Part shown: piece after piece, positions 37,108-47,773 of the stretch
How the letters are laid out: each line of letters starts with the position of its first letter
Numbering within the stretch: position 1 is the first letter of the stretch
Origin: Pisaster brevispinus
Lineage: Eukaryota; Echinodermata; Asteroidea; Forcipulatida; Asteriidae
NCBI GenBank assembly: GCA_023634235.1
Contig: JAMKCF010000140.1
Coordinates: 1-64,000, forward strand
Length of the DNA stretch: 64,000 nt
Reading direction: 5' to 3'
Program-made: the position numbers and the translations under genes
The notes under the pieces: model-generated
What the model saw: only the letters and a program-made list of their open reading frames with translations
Told to the model about the DNA's origin: nothing
Databases searched by the model: none

Positions 37108-38143
37108 CTAAGAGACGGGGTTTGCCCCGGTATTTCTGGCAGTGGCTGCTGAATGCGCCGCAGTACCTTGTTAATCCTAAGAGACGGGGTTTGCCCCGGT
37201 ATTTCTGGCAGTGGCTGCTGAATGCTCTGCAGCACCTTGTTAATCCTAAGAGACGGGGTTTGCCTTGGTATTTCTGGCAGTGGCTGCGGAATGCGCCGCA
37301 GCACCTTGTTAATCCTAAGAGACGGGGTTTGCCCTGGTATTTCTGGCAGTGGGTGCTGAATGCGCTGCAGCGGCTTGTTAATCCTAAGAGATGGGGATTG
37401 CCCCGGTATTTCTGGCAGTGGCTGCTGAATGCGCCGCAGCACCTTGTTAATCCTAAGAGACGGGGTTTGCCTTGGTATTTTTGGCAGTGGCTGCTGAATG
37501 CGCTGCAGTACCTTGTTAATCCTAAGAGACAGGGTTTGCCCCGGTATTTCTGGCAGTGGCTGCTGAATGCGCCGCAGCACCTTGTTAATCCTAAGAGACG
37601 GGGTTTGCCTTGGTATTTCTGGCAGTGGCTGCTGAATGCGCCGCAGCACCTTGTTAATCCTAAGAGACAGGGTTTGCCCCGGTAGTTCTGGCAGTGGCTG
37701 CTGAATGCACCGCAGCACCTTGTTAATCCTAAGAGACGGGGTTTGCCCTGTTATTTCTGGCAGTGGCTGCTGAATGCGTCGCAGCACCTTGTTAATCCTA
37801 AGAGACGGGGTTTGCCCCGGTATTTCTGGCAGTGGCTGCTGAATACACCGCAGCACCTTGTTAATCCTAAGAGACGGGGTTTGCCTTGGTATTTCTGGCA
37901 GTGGCTGCTGATTGCACCGCAGTACCTTGTTAATCCTAAGAGACGGGGTTTGCCTTGGTATTTCTGGCAGTGGCTGCTGAATGCGCCGCAGCATCTTGTT
38001 AATCCTAAGAGATGGGTTTTGCCACGGTATTTCTGGCAGTGGCTGCTGAATGCACCGCAGCGCCTTGTTAATCCTAAGAGATGGGGTTTGCCCCGGTATT
38101 TCTGGCAGTGGCTGCTGAATGCGCCGCAGCACCTTGTTAATCC
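37108..38143. repeat. 69-bp minisatellite derived from SINE tail
   Basis: Fifteen units of 69 bp start at CTAAGAGACGGGG and end at CACCTTGTTAAT. The first unit continues directly from the SINE body, so the array is an expansion of SINE tail sequence. A 69-bp unit is a multiple of three, which keeps long frames open on both strands (for example 37083-38159 minus, 358 codons of a 23-residue repeat). These are not evidence of a gene. Confidence 0.85.
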
Positions 38144-38289
38144 TTAAAAGTTGCTTCATAAATCAGTCTCTTAATTTTGGTCTTAAAAATGCTTCTGTTT
38201 TTCAAGCCCCTCAAGTAATTTATTGAAAGATTTGTGCACAATCAAAACAAGAAAACAGTTCGCCATGGTGGAAACGTCGACTGGAGGGT

Positions 38290-40873
38290 CAAATTAAAGA
38301 CTTGCGAAAAGATCTCAGCAGAATAGAGCAAATGAATAAGGGTTGATTGAAAGGTTCAGACTTGAGGAATGCAGTCATGACAAAGTACAATGTCAAAGGT
38401 AAGGGGGTGAGTGTTGTAATAGAGGAGATAAAACAAAGGGTTAAGGCTAAGGCTGCAAAAGTAAATAGGTATGATGACAGAGTTAGGCAGTTTCATCAGA
38501 ATAGGTTATTCAACACCAATCAGCGTCAGTTGTTTAAGGAATTGGACGGGAAGGCTGACAACAAAAAGTGGGCCCGAAACCAGCAGAGGCAAGAACTTTC
38601 TGGGGTGGTATTTGGGACTGACTAGTACAGCACAATCGACAAGCGGAATGGCCAACGGGCATGAAAGATGAATTGAGAGGCGTACAACAGCAAGAAGGGT
38701 TCCAGATTGATGTGGACAAGGTAAAGAGACAGGTAAAAAAAGTGCCAAATTGGAAAGCCCCTGGTCCAGACCACGTGCATGGGTACTGGTTGAAGAACTT
38801 CCGTAGTTTGCATGAGCGAATGGCCCTACAATTGCAAGACTGTCTAGGACATGGTAAGGTCCCATGTTGGATGACTGAGGCAAGAGCGGTTCTGATCATG
38901 AAGGATGTCAAGAAAGGTAACATTGCTAGTAACTATAGACCAACCACGTGTCTACCTGTGATGTATAAACTCTTGACCAGTATGATTGCAGAAGACCTCT
39001 ATCGTCATATGGATGACCAGCAGTTGTTTCCAGAGGAGCAGAAAGGCTGAAAGAAGTGGTCCAAAGGTACGAAGGATCAACTTATCATCGATAAGGCTGT
39101 ACTGAAGGACTGCAGGAGCAGAAAGACGAACTTGGCAATGGCATGGATCGATTACAAGAAGGCGTATGACATGGTATCGCACACGTGGATAATGGAATGC
39201 CTGGATATGGTTGGAGTGGCTGATGCAGTAAAGCGTCTTCTAGGTGAGAGCATGAAGACATGGCGAACTAATCTGACGCCCAAAAATTGCTAGTCTGGGC
39301 AAGGAATGCATAAGAAAAGGGGTTTTCCAAGGTGACTCTTTGTCTCCGCTCCTGTTTGTTCTGGCACTGATGCCCCTGTCGATGATTCTGAGGAAGGTGA
39401 GTGCAGGTTATGAAATAAAGAAGGACGGATGTAAGATCAACCATCTGCTTTTTATGAACGATTTGCAAAGAATGAGGTGGAGATCAATTCTTTGGTGCAG
39501 ACTGTCAGGATTTTCAGCGATGACATCGGGATGCAGTTTGGCCTGGAGAAATGTGCTTCAATGACCATGAAGAGGGGAAAGAGGGTACCTTCCGATGGTA
39601 TTGTTCTGCCAGATGGTGCACAGATGAGGGCTTTGGGTGAGGAAGAGAGTTATCGGTATCTTAGTGTACTTGAATGGAACCATTTCCTTCACGAGGAATC
39701 AAAGGTGAGGTTGAGGGCAGAGTACACCAGACAGGTAAAGAAATGTTTGAAGTCGAAACTGAACGGGGGGAACATGGTTAAGGCAAATAACACATGGGCC
39801 GTGTCTTATCGAGTGGACTAAGGAAGATCTAGATGTCATGGACAGGAGAATGAGAAAACTGATGACCATGAATGGTATGCTTCATCCGCGGGCGAATGTG
39901 AGCAGACTTTATCTTCCGAGGTCAGAGGGCGATAGGGGGTTGCTAAGTGTGGCAGACAGTGTCAACATCGAGCGCAGGAGCTTACATTGTCATATTAGGA
40001 GGACTGAGGAGAACTTGTTGAAAGTGGCGCAGAAGTACACGAAGGCGGGCGAAGTTGGGCCGAAGGAGTACAAGGGAGGAAAGGAAAGAGGAAAGACATC
40101 AAGGTTGGCGGAACAAACCACTTCATGGCCAGTTCTTGAGTGCACTGAAGAAGTTGCCAGCAGCAAGTCCTGGAATAGGTTAAAGAGCGTAGAACTTAAG
40201 AAGGAAACAGAGGGCTTGATTACTGCGGCACAAGACCAGTCTCTAAGGACAAATGTAATGAAGGCAAGGATAGAGAAAGTAAACGTCTCTCCTATGTGCA
40301 GAATGTGCAGAATGTGTAATAAGGCAGAGGAGACTGTATTTCATATTGTCAGTGAATGTAGTATGATGGCCCAGACGGAGTACAAAGGAAGACACAACAA
40401 GTTGGCCAAATTGATTCACTTGGATCTGTGTAAAAAGAACGGTGTCTAAAGTGACTGCAAAATGGTACGAGCATGATCCGGATAAAGTTGTTGAGACCGA
40501 CCAGGTCAAGATCTTCTGGGACTTTAACATTCAGACTGATCATGTTAAAGATCATAGGCGTCCGGATGTTGAAGTCTTAGATAAGACGAAGAAGATGTGT
40601 CATCTTATTGACATAGCTGGGCCGGGTGATATAAGGGTCGCTAAGAAGGAGACAGAAAAGATCCAAAAGTATCAAGACCTGGCCAGGGAACTTCGTAAGA
40701 TTTGGCAGGTGAAGGTGAAAGTAGTCCCTGTGGTGGTTGGAGCACTTGGCACTATTCCGAAAGCACTTGGGAAACATCTAGAGGAAATAGGGACAAGTGT
40801 GAAGGTAGATCTATTACAGAAGGCGGCGCTTTTGGGAACAGCGAGGATTCTCAGAAAGACCCTTGAGATCTAA
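38290..40873 (+). pseudogene. Non-LTR retrotransposon (R2/R4 group) pol, decayed
   Basis: The pieces read in order as one reverse transcriptase polyprotein. First comes an upstream domain (38347-38625), then WKAPGPDHVHGYW (38661-39050), then SNYRP...LP..YK. After that come [21 protein letters not shown] (39110-39180), FQGDSLSPLLF and LLFMNDL where Y/F-x-DD is expected, so the catalytic pair reads Asn-Asp. The thumb follows (39477-39821), then a CCHC knuckle (C-x2-C-x8-H-x4-C near 40305). Last comes a PD-(D/E)xK restriction-like endonuclease (RPDVEVLD, HLIDIAGPGD, KYQDL; 40442-40873). The endonuclease type and position place it with the R2/R4/NeSL group. Frame breaks lie near 38336, 38600, 39050, 39290, 39465, 39820 and 40447. 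The element is inactive and 5'-truncated. Confidence 0.8.
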
Positions 40874-40954
40874 GGCTACGGGACGTAGCCTGACTCGAGG
40901 AGTTACCGGCACAAAGGAAAATGTGATCTTTCTTTTGCATGCTGTAATAGAATG

Positions 40955-41200
40955 AAATAATAATAATCATAATAATAACACAGCATTTGTATGGCACACT
41001 TTCTCTGTGAAACATTCAAAGAATTCTCAGATGTGCTCATAGGCCAATCTGAAAAGATGTGTTTTAAGAGATTGTTGGAAGTGGGAAATGTCATGTGTGT
41101 CTCTTAGATATTTAGGCAGAGAGTTCCAGAGGCGGGGGGCGGGGTGCAATGTTAGAAAAGGCCCTATCACCATAAGTGGCAAGGGGAGTTCGGGAACAAA
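40955..41200 (-). mobile_element. 3' fragment of a second non-LTR retrotransposon
   Basis: The minus-strand frame ends APRLWNSLPKYLRD, then SLKTHLFRLAYEHI and stop (41027). This is the usual C-terminus of CR1/L2/Jockey-type reverse transcriptases. It is followed by a short 3' region and an (ATT)n-like tail (about 40955-40980). The fragment abuts the 3' end of the R2/R4-type element tail to tail. Confidence 0.6.
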
Positions 41201-41714
41201 CAGCATGCTGCCCGATGACCTCAGACCTGGCACTGACATGCTGGTGCTGAAGCATGCTCTGAAGGTAGGGAGGGGGCTGAACCATGAAGTGCTTCGAATG
41301 TCAGGAGGTTGTATGCGGGTCTAAGCTTTACCACACCTGAGGGTGTTTCAAAGCTTTTCCTATTTTTTGCTACAAGGTTTGCGGAGCTATATTCCAAACA
41401 TAAAACCCACTTATTTACATAGCACCATGTAACGGTTTAAAAGGTGGCGCAACCTGCAGCCAAACATACCCCCGAAAACACCAGGGTCAACCTTTTCTCT
41501 TAATGATAAGTGTACTGAGTTCTTTTACACGCATTACACAACACACAGGACATGCTGGAAGATGGGTATGAGTGCAGTGGGCCACAAATTTATTAATTTG
41601 TTTTTGTCTACAAGTCTGTGATACAATGACTTTGCCCCCGCTGAAAACAATGGCCTTCAAAGATGTCTGTCACAGACCCCCCCCCCAAAAAAAACCCCAA
41701 AAACCCTGACTTAC
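41201..41714. other. No recognised gene
   Basis: Expected position for further DDX54 exons on the minus strand, including the HRxGR motif VI continuation. None is recognised. A C/A homopolymer region lies at about 41679-41706. Confidence 0.4.
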
Positions 41715-41883
41715 CAACTCGATGAACATAAAGCTTGGGCTTGCCAGGGATATTGAAGTTGATGACATTGTCCAGCATTGGAATGTCTATACCACGGGCA
41801 GCCACGTCTGTCACCAGCATGACTTTGGTCTTCTTGCGAGTAAACTTAGCCACGTTGACTGTTCTTGCCGCATAATCCGGCAG

Positions 41884-42040
41884 CCGATTTCACGAAACGC
41901 TAGGATTAATCTCGAGTTAGGACGAGTAACTAGTCCCAACTTAGGATTAATCTTAAGGTTTACATGTTACAGTGCAAGGCTGGGACTCGTCCTAAGTCCT
42001 AAGATTAGTCCTAAGTTAGGAAGAGTTTGGTGAAATCGAT
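41884..42040. mobile_element. 157-bp MITE inside DDX54 exon
   Basis: The ends CCGATTTCACGAAAC and GTTTGGTGAAATCGAT form terminal inverted repeats. The target duplication GGCAG flanks the element at 41879-41883 and 42041-42045. Without the element and one GGCAG, the exon reads through TYSDLPDYAARTVNVAKFT in one frame, so the insertion is inside coding sequence. With it, the minus-strand frame hits TAA after about eight more codons. Confidence 0.85.
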
Positions 42041-42683
42041 GGCAGGTCACTGTAGGTGTATCTGCAATTAATACCAGCCATTGTAAGGATCTGAAGGCAA
42101 AAATTACAGGAATTAATTTTTTTTAATGAAAAACTTGAAAAACTGCAAAATTTGTTTGGAACTGGACCAAAAAGCGACCAGCACGAATCAGTATTCATAA
42201 ATACCTTGGAGAGTTTATTCGTTCCGATTGGTCAAGATGTGATCACGTGCTAGTGTTTCGCCATTCTTAAATCACCATTGACTTTGTGGTAGGAAATGTT
42301 TAAGACCAGTTGGATGACACAAAAATAGTGAGGGGCAAACTTTTCAGGATGCTGCTTCCCACCTGTGCTCAGACCTTCAGGAACATAATCAGTGGCCGAT
42401 TGTTTAAGAGGAGGAAGGGGGACAGGAGAAGGAGGCGCTAACCGTGGTGTTTCTGATCAGCTGCGAGTGAAGATGATTAGCCCCCCAAATTAGTATAACA
42501 TGTTGTAATAGACCTTATGCATATGACGTTATTTGAGTGGGGCCCCTCACCTTCATGTAGAGGTCAAAAGCATATTGCTCATTGGCCAGTCATGTGTGCC
42601 TCACGTACAAATCTGTACATTTTCCATTGTTTCATCATCGACTTACCGCTAAGAAGGCGGCTGGATGACGTCAAGTCATAAGA

Positions 42684-42847
42684 GCCCAATTTCATAAAAC
42701 TTGTATTGTAAAAACTTGCCAAGCACAAAAAAACAATGCTTAGCAAAAACTGGTTACAAGCAAAAATTCCATAAAGTTTATATTGTTGTGACTGGTGCCC
42801 CACTCATTTTTTGCTAAGCATAGAAAGATGCTTTATGAAATTGGGCC
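42684..42847. mobile_element. MITE-like element
   Basis: GCCCAATTTCATAAA at the left and TTTATGAAATTGGGCC at the right form terminal inverted repeats of about 15 bp. There is no coding capacity. It lies in the DDX54 region between exons. Confidence 0.65.
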
Positions 42848-42949
42848 AAGGTCTTTAAAGAAGAGGTTCAAGATTCAAGGTTCATTTATTTGAAACCATG
42901 CCAGAAACAACGAGGACTACACCTTTTTAAAATACTGCAACTGGGTTTT

Positions 42950-43230
42950 TCAATGTGACATCCTGTGATGAATGCATCTACTCAGTACACATTCAACCCT
43001 CTTACTGTTTGACCATTTATCATCATCATCCACTATAGTTTGGAATGATAGATGCACCAAGCCTGCCTGTAATATGTCTGATATCATGTGATGAAAGCAA
43101 ACACAGAACACAGAACACAGAACACAGTCAACCCTTCTACTCTTGGACCATTCAATATCATCCGCTGTAGTTTTGAATGATAGATAAGTCAGCCTGCAAT
43201 ATGAAATCATGTGGTACACAAATGTACACA
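42950..43230. repeat. Dispersed intronic repeat, copy 1
   Basis: Shares blocks with 46180-46375: CAGTCAACCCT, CTACTGTTTGACCATT, TTTGGA-TGATAGATG and GATATCATGTGATGAA. It contains internally repeated versions of the same text (about 43010-43100 and 43125-43215). It occupies the place where the missing DDX54 motif IV exon would be expected. Confidence 0.55.
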
Positions 43231-44309
43231 GTTGGTTCAGTGCAGAGTTGTGCCACCGTACACTACATAACCCAAGCAGTTGAATGGTTGTAAAATGGTC
43301 AGTAAGCTTGCTGGAAAATGATACCAACAGAGGAAGAACAAACAGTCGTGTTAGTGCAAAAACTAAAAGAGCATTTACGTTATACATGAGTTTGAATATT
43401 CAAATCGTTGTACCTTGCTTAAAGTAACCCAAATGTACACACAATACAAGTACACACTAAGATATAACGATTTTTGCACTGAGCATTTTTGCCCCAAGAC
43501 ACAAATGATTTTCATACCTTGAGTTGATCTGATATCTTCGTCTCCACGTCAAGCCGTATGAGGGTTGGGTCGTTCAGTCCAGCCTTGGCAAACTCAACAA
43601 GAGATTTGAGCAGCGTCGCCGAAAAAGAGGAGTGCTGACGATGCTGCGGCAGAGAGTGTAGAATCTCCCGAAGCTGCTCGGCAAAACCCATATCAAAAAG
43701 TCTGAAAGGTGCTAAGAGAAAAAAATTATAGACCACCATTTGAAATAATCAGGAGAGAAATGGATTCAGTTTTAATCACTCTCCTCCAGAGAAATCTTTT
43801 CATCTGACAAACAGTCACAAAGCCAAGGAAGTAATGTTTACACTTTCTTGACATTTTCCTGCAAGTTGACCAACCATTTGAAGCCATCCCATGGTGGTGC
43901 AGATGCGAACAGAGCTGTACAACATCTACAGTGCAGATGCATTCACCACATGATATCTTGGTTCAGGCTGGAATAGTTTATCTACCATTCATAAATACTT
44001 CGGACAGTTTGTCCATTCTGATTGATCAAGAAGAGATCCAGAGAGATCACATGGCCGTGTTTAAAATTGTGATACAAACACAGTCAGAGTGTTTAAACAT
44101 AGACTTTCTAACAAATGAGGGGCGCTACCAGTGTAATTGTGCAGAGCGCGCAAGTTTCATGATGTGAACTGAAGTTAAATACTTCTTGGAGATCATCTAT
44201 TAAGGCCGGTGCTGCAAGTTCAGCACTGAACTTCCAAGATCTATGCTGGAGAGAATCAGATCATTACATAGTGATGGGAGCCATGATCATGATGATGATG
44301 ACGACTTCT

Positions 44310-44415
44310 TAAGGCATTGCGTGGTGAGGTATCAATGTAGACTCAGTTTGCGGTAAACGCCATGTGTATATCTACTTCGCTGTGTAGATTTGTTCTATGG
44401 GAACTAGGTTCAAAT
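44310..44415. mobile_element. Solo end of foldback family
   Basis: GAGGTATCAATGTAGACTCA followed by GTTTGCGG and GTGTATATCTACTT, then a GAACTAGGT block. It matches the terminal part of the foldback elements at 128-912 and 14487-15120. No opposite arm is evident next to it. It lies in a DDX54 intron. Confidence 0.55.
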
Positions 44416-44825
44416 CCTTAGCAGCGGGTACTGCAACAATTTAATAGATGTTAAATGCAATTAATGACCGCACAGTTCTGAGCAGACGGTGAATTCTACT
44501 TCTCACCTGTCTGCTTCGTCAAACACAACGTACTCAATGTACTTCAACTTCATCTCCATCTCAACCAGAACGTGGAGCAGGCATCCCGGCGTCGCGATGA
44601 TGACGTCCGGGTTCTCATGCAACGCCGCAAACTGATCATCAAGTTTGTCCCCACCGAGGATTACTTCCGCCTTCAGGGATGTGAAACGACCTAGCTGCGA
44701 AGATACACGAAGAAAAAAACCCATCATTTTCAAGCCATAAATTGATGTTACTTCTGGCTTGAAATAGCTTTAAAACCCTAAACGGCAGGGAACAATTTCA
44801 TTCAGCGATGGGAGACTTTTGGGGA

Positions 44826-44837
44826 CACTAGGTGGCA
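44826..44837 (+). promoter_or_regulatory. CTCF-like motif
   Basis: CACTAGGTGGCA fits the core CASYAGRKGGCR at every position. It lies in a DDX54 intron. The flanking text (CTAGGTGGCAGCA) is also shared with the arm motifs, so it could instead be part of a dispersed repeat. Confidence 0.3.
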
Positions 44838-44879
44838 GCAGACTAACCAGGTAAACCCATTGTTAAGTAGGATTTGAAA

Positions 44880-45230
44880 CGTTGCATGGTGGAAACTAAG
44901 AGAGGTTTGCGGTAACACCATGTGAAAATCTCTTTTGTGTAGTGTGTGTGTGTGTGAGTGAGTTTGTTTTCACATTCAAACCGGGGACCTATAACAAAAG
45001 AGGACAATAGGGTCCCCGGTTGGGTAAAGGTCCCCAGTTAGAAATTGTGTACAAAACCAATGAGAGCTGTTGCCAAAAAGTTAGAGTCCAAACAAAAGAG
45101 GGACAATAGGAGGTCCCCGATTGGAGGTGTTTACACACTTGTGTGTGTGTGTTGTGTTGGTTCTGAAGAGAACCGGTGGTTATAGACTAAACGTTTTGAT
45201 CAGTATGCTCTGATTGTCTTCAGGAGACGA
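44880..45230. mobile_element. Degenerate foldback-type repeat
   Basis: Starts GAGGTTTGCGGTAACACCATG, as in the foldback family. It then contains two copies of a GGGGACC...AACAAAAGAGG-ACAATAGG-GGTCCCCG block (about 44980-45020 and 45090-45120), GT-rich runs and GGTTCTGAAGAGAACC. It appears to be a relative with a different interior. Confidence 0.4.
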
Positions 45231-46179
45231 TCAGAGCAAATAGGAAAATAAACAAAACCCTAGAAGTTACCTCTTTTGAAAACTTCAAAGTCTGAAGCGC
45301 CAGCTCTCTGGTAGGAGAGAGGATGAGGGCTCTTGCTCCGGACTTTGCCGACCTCTGATGGAGTCTCTCAAACATGGGCAGGAGGAAAGCCGTCGTTTTA
45401 CCACTGCCTGTCCTTGCCATGGCAACAACATCTTAACCCTCCATGATCACCGGTATACACTGAAACATTCAACAAAGTACGTCAATCAAACGATGCCAAC
45501 TTAAAGGTATTATACAGGATTGGTAAGGATAAGTTTCATTTCAGTCTGAAAGCTTACTGATTAGGATAGATAGATAGATAGATCAAAATGGTTGGATTAA
45601 AAACAAAATTGTCTTCACAGCACGAAGGCTAATTTATATTTAATAAAAACTTAAGAACCTTAGGGGAGGTATGAAGACATCAAACAATGCAACTAAAAAA
45701 AAAATTAACATCAAGAAAATGTAAAGAAAGGTCAATAAAAACTAAAGCAGCAAACGAATAAACAAATTATTGTGTGTACGTGTACCGAACAAATTTAAAA
45801 TGGAGAAACATGAAGTTCATAAGCATTTTTATCTGTGAAATATTTCCCTCTGAAATGAAGTCATATTCATGAAAACTGTATCTGAAAACCTAAAAATACT
45901 TCACAGCTGATTTTAGTTATTTCACAACCAAAATTAAGGACAATGTGTTTACAAGCTGGAAGTTGTGAGTGGTTTTTTACTATTTTCTCCTGACTCACAC
46001 AATGGATCAAGCCCAAATTGTCACAGGTTCGTTGTTTCATGTACATACACACAGATGATCACACAAAACTTGAGCACTGTCTGTGACTATTTTGTCAGGT
46101 CAACCAGCTCTGTATAATACATTGATGTACCTTTACCAAGTATTGTTGCTGATTTTCTTTATAGTGAAAACCTACTACA

Positions 46180-46375
46180 CACTGACTGTAAAATGTCATC
46201 CATTGTGGTTTGCAGCCTGAATTATGATATCATGCAATGAGTGGTTGTACACAGTACACAGTCAACCCTCCTACTGTCTGACCATTTTGATATCATCCAC
46301 TGCGGTTTGGACAGATAGATGCACTACATGTATGCCAGCCTCCAGCATGATATCATGTGATGAATTCATTTACAA
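46180..46375. repeat. Dispersed intronic repeat, copy 2
   Basis: Relative of 42950-43230, with CAGTCAACCCTCCTACTGTC, GATATCATCCACTG and ATGATATCATGTGATGAATTC. Confidence 0.55.
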
Positions 46376-46383
46376 TAATTTGG

Positions 46384-46631
46384 GGCTGAACAAAGAAAAA
46401 TTGACTAGAGGCTCGGGCCTTGAACCTGTGACCTCTGAATTAATGTGTCGGCGCTCGACCAACTGAGCTACGTAGCCCTGATATTGGTGGTCTCCCTATT
46501 TTGACAATATCTTTGTTTAGGGGTGCCAGTCAGAGGCCATTCAGCCTGTAACTGCCGTAAAGCCAGGGATCACACCCAAATTTCAATACAACCTTGGAGC
46601 TGCAGGAGAGGGATCACCTTAAGGGGATGAC
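46384..46631 (-). mobile_element. tRNA-bearing interspersed repeat, copy 1
   Basis: 46406-46478 (minus) resembles a tRNA, with an A box TAGCTCAGTTGG and a B box GGTTCAAGGCC. The closest type by anticodon loop is Asn, though the loop is mutated. The adjoining 150-bp body is shared with 47774-48016. The element ends about three bases from the 5' splice site of the DDX54 exon 46636-46706. Confidence 0.6.
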
Positions 46632-47773
46632 TAACCTTTCTCTGGATTGGTGTTGGAATCTTGTAACCTTTCTTCATAATTCCGTTAAACACTGGATTAC
46701 TTAAACCTACAAAGACACAAATCAGCTCCAACAATTAATATTTCACCTCTTATCACAAAATGTGGATAAGACCCTAACTGAATAGGTTGCTACAGCTACG
46801 GCTACGACAGTTGCTAAGTGTTCTGCTAAAAACGCCCTCTACTTCAATGCATGTTGACGCTGCAATCCAGCCTTAGCCGTATCAGTAACCCATAATTTGT
46901 TTGTTGACAAAGTTTGTTGACAAAATCCACACTATGAATCGTTTCTCAGATTTCTGAGGGTTGGTGTCTGTTCACGAATGCTGCAGCAAGAGATGCGATT
47001 AGTAGTTGGTACCCGCTGTCACCTTGCTAAAAAAGGATGGATTCAACATCATCACAGTACAAATACAGTGACAGGTTTTTTTTGTAAATTTCTAAGCAAA
47101 TAGACACTGTGTTCAGCTGAAAATTTCACATGTAACTTTTATTGTATCTTTCGTTAAAATGTTGCCTGTAAATTAGCGATACCATGACAAAAACCAATCA
47201 GCGACCCTACATTTAAAGAAAGAAATGTCTCACCAATCAACTGGAAACCTCCAGACTTCTTCTTCTTCTTCCTGTTCATCTGTTTAACAAGTTCTCTTGT
47301 ATCGGGCTCTGCATCTGAAGTGTAACGGTCTAGCTTGGGAAAACCAACGGACACTCTTCCAGGCTGGGGGGGGGGGGGGTAAGAACAAGAATTTGAATTC
47401 TCTACTGTTGACTAGTGTTGTACACAATTATGATATTTTGAGTTTCACTGAAAAACTAAATAGTTTGTACATAGAACATGCTGTTCATTGGCAGTTTTTC
47501 AACTATCGTAACTTTGGTAAACCGTGTATGTATCAGCAGCAACTTGTATGACATGAGCATGTATGATGTACATGTACTGTAGCCAAACTTGTTGGACTGT
47601 TGTTATGGCTCTCTTTTAACTTCGGTATTATCATAGTCACCATTACGACTATGAGTATGACAAGACCTATGTTAAAAGGAGCCATAACACCCAATGGAAA
47701 CCAGTCATCTCGCCCCCCAGAAAAGTCGCCCACTCCAAAAAGTCGCCCCTACTTTATTGGGGTAATTTAGGTT

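Larger units (their letters stand above)
41715..47363 (-). pseudogene. DDX54: DDX54 DEAD-box RNA helicase, N-terminal part, disabled
   Basis: DDX54 is a nucleolar DEAD-box helicase linked to ribosome biogenesis and nuclear-receptor repression. Exons: 47234-47363 ([19 protein letters not shown]), 46636-46706 ([15 protein letters not shown] motif), 45271-45459 (MARTGSGKT, motif I; PTRELALQ, motif Ia), 44507-44694 ([13 protein letters not shown] for TPGR, DEAD), 43518-43701 (MGFAEQL, SAT) and 41715-42061 (AKFT, DVAARGIDIP, HRVG). The junctions checked in the first five exons keep phase. Lesions: TAA at 45433-45435, eight codons before Walker A lysine context; a MITE in the last exon; no exon for the motif IV region between 42061 and 43518; Arg-to-Cys in TPGR; Pro-to-Leu after SAT. 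No C-terminal exon follows HRVG. Probably a pseudogene, or one bad allele. Confidence 0.8.

Noticed and set aside
37083..38159. 358-residue repeat protein on the minus strand and shorter ones on the plus strand
   Set aside because: They are by-products of a 69-bp minisatellite derived from a SINE tail; several frames on both strands are open for the same reason.
38506..38923. Minus-strand frames opposite the reverse transcriptase
   Set aside because: They are antisense shadows of the retrotransposon coding sequence.
42950..43387. 145-residue minus-strand frame
   Set aside because: It lies in an internally duplicated intronic repeat and shows no family resemblance.
46406..46478. A genuine tRNA gene (and the similar one at about 47790-47862)
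   Set aside because: Anticodon loops are irregular, and both copies share a further 150 bp, so they are repeat-borne.
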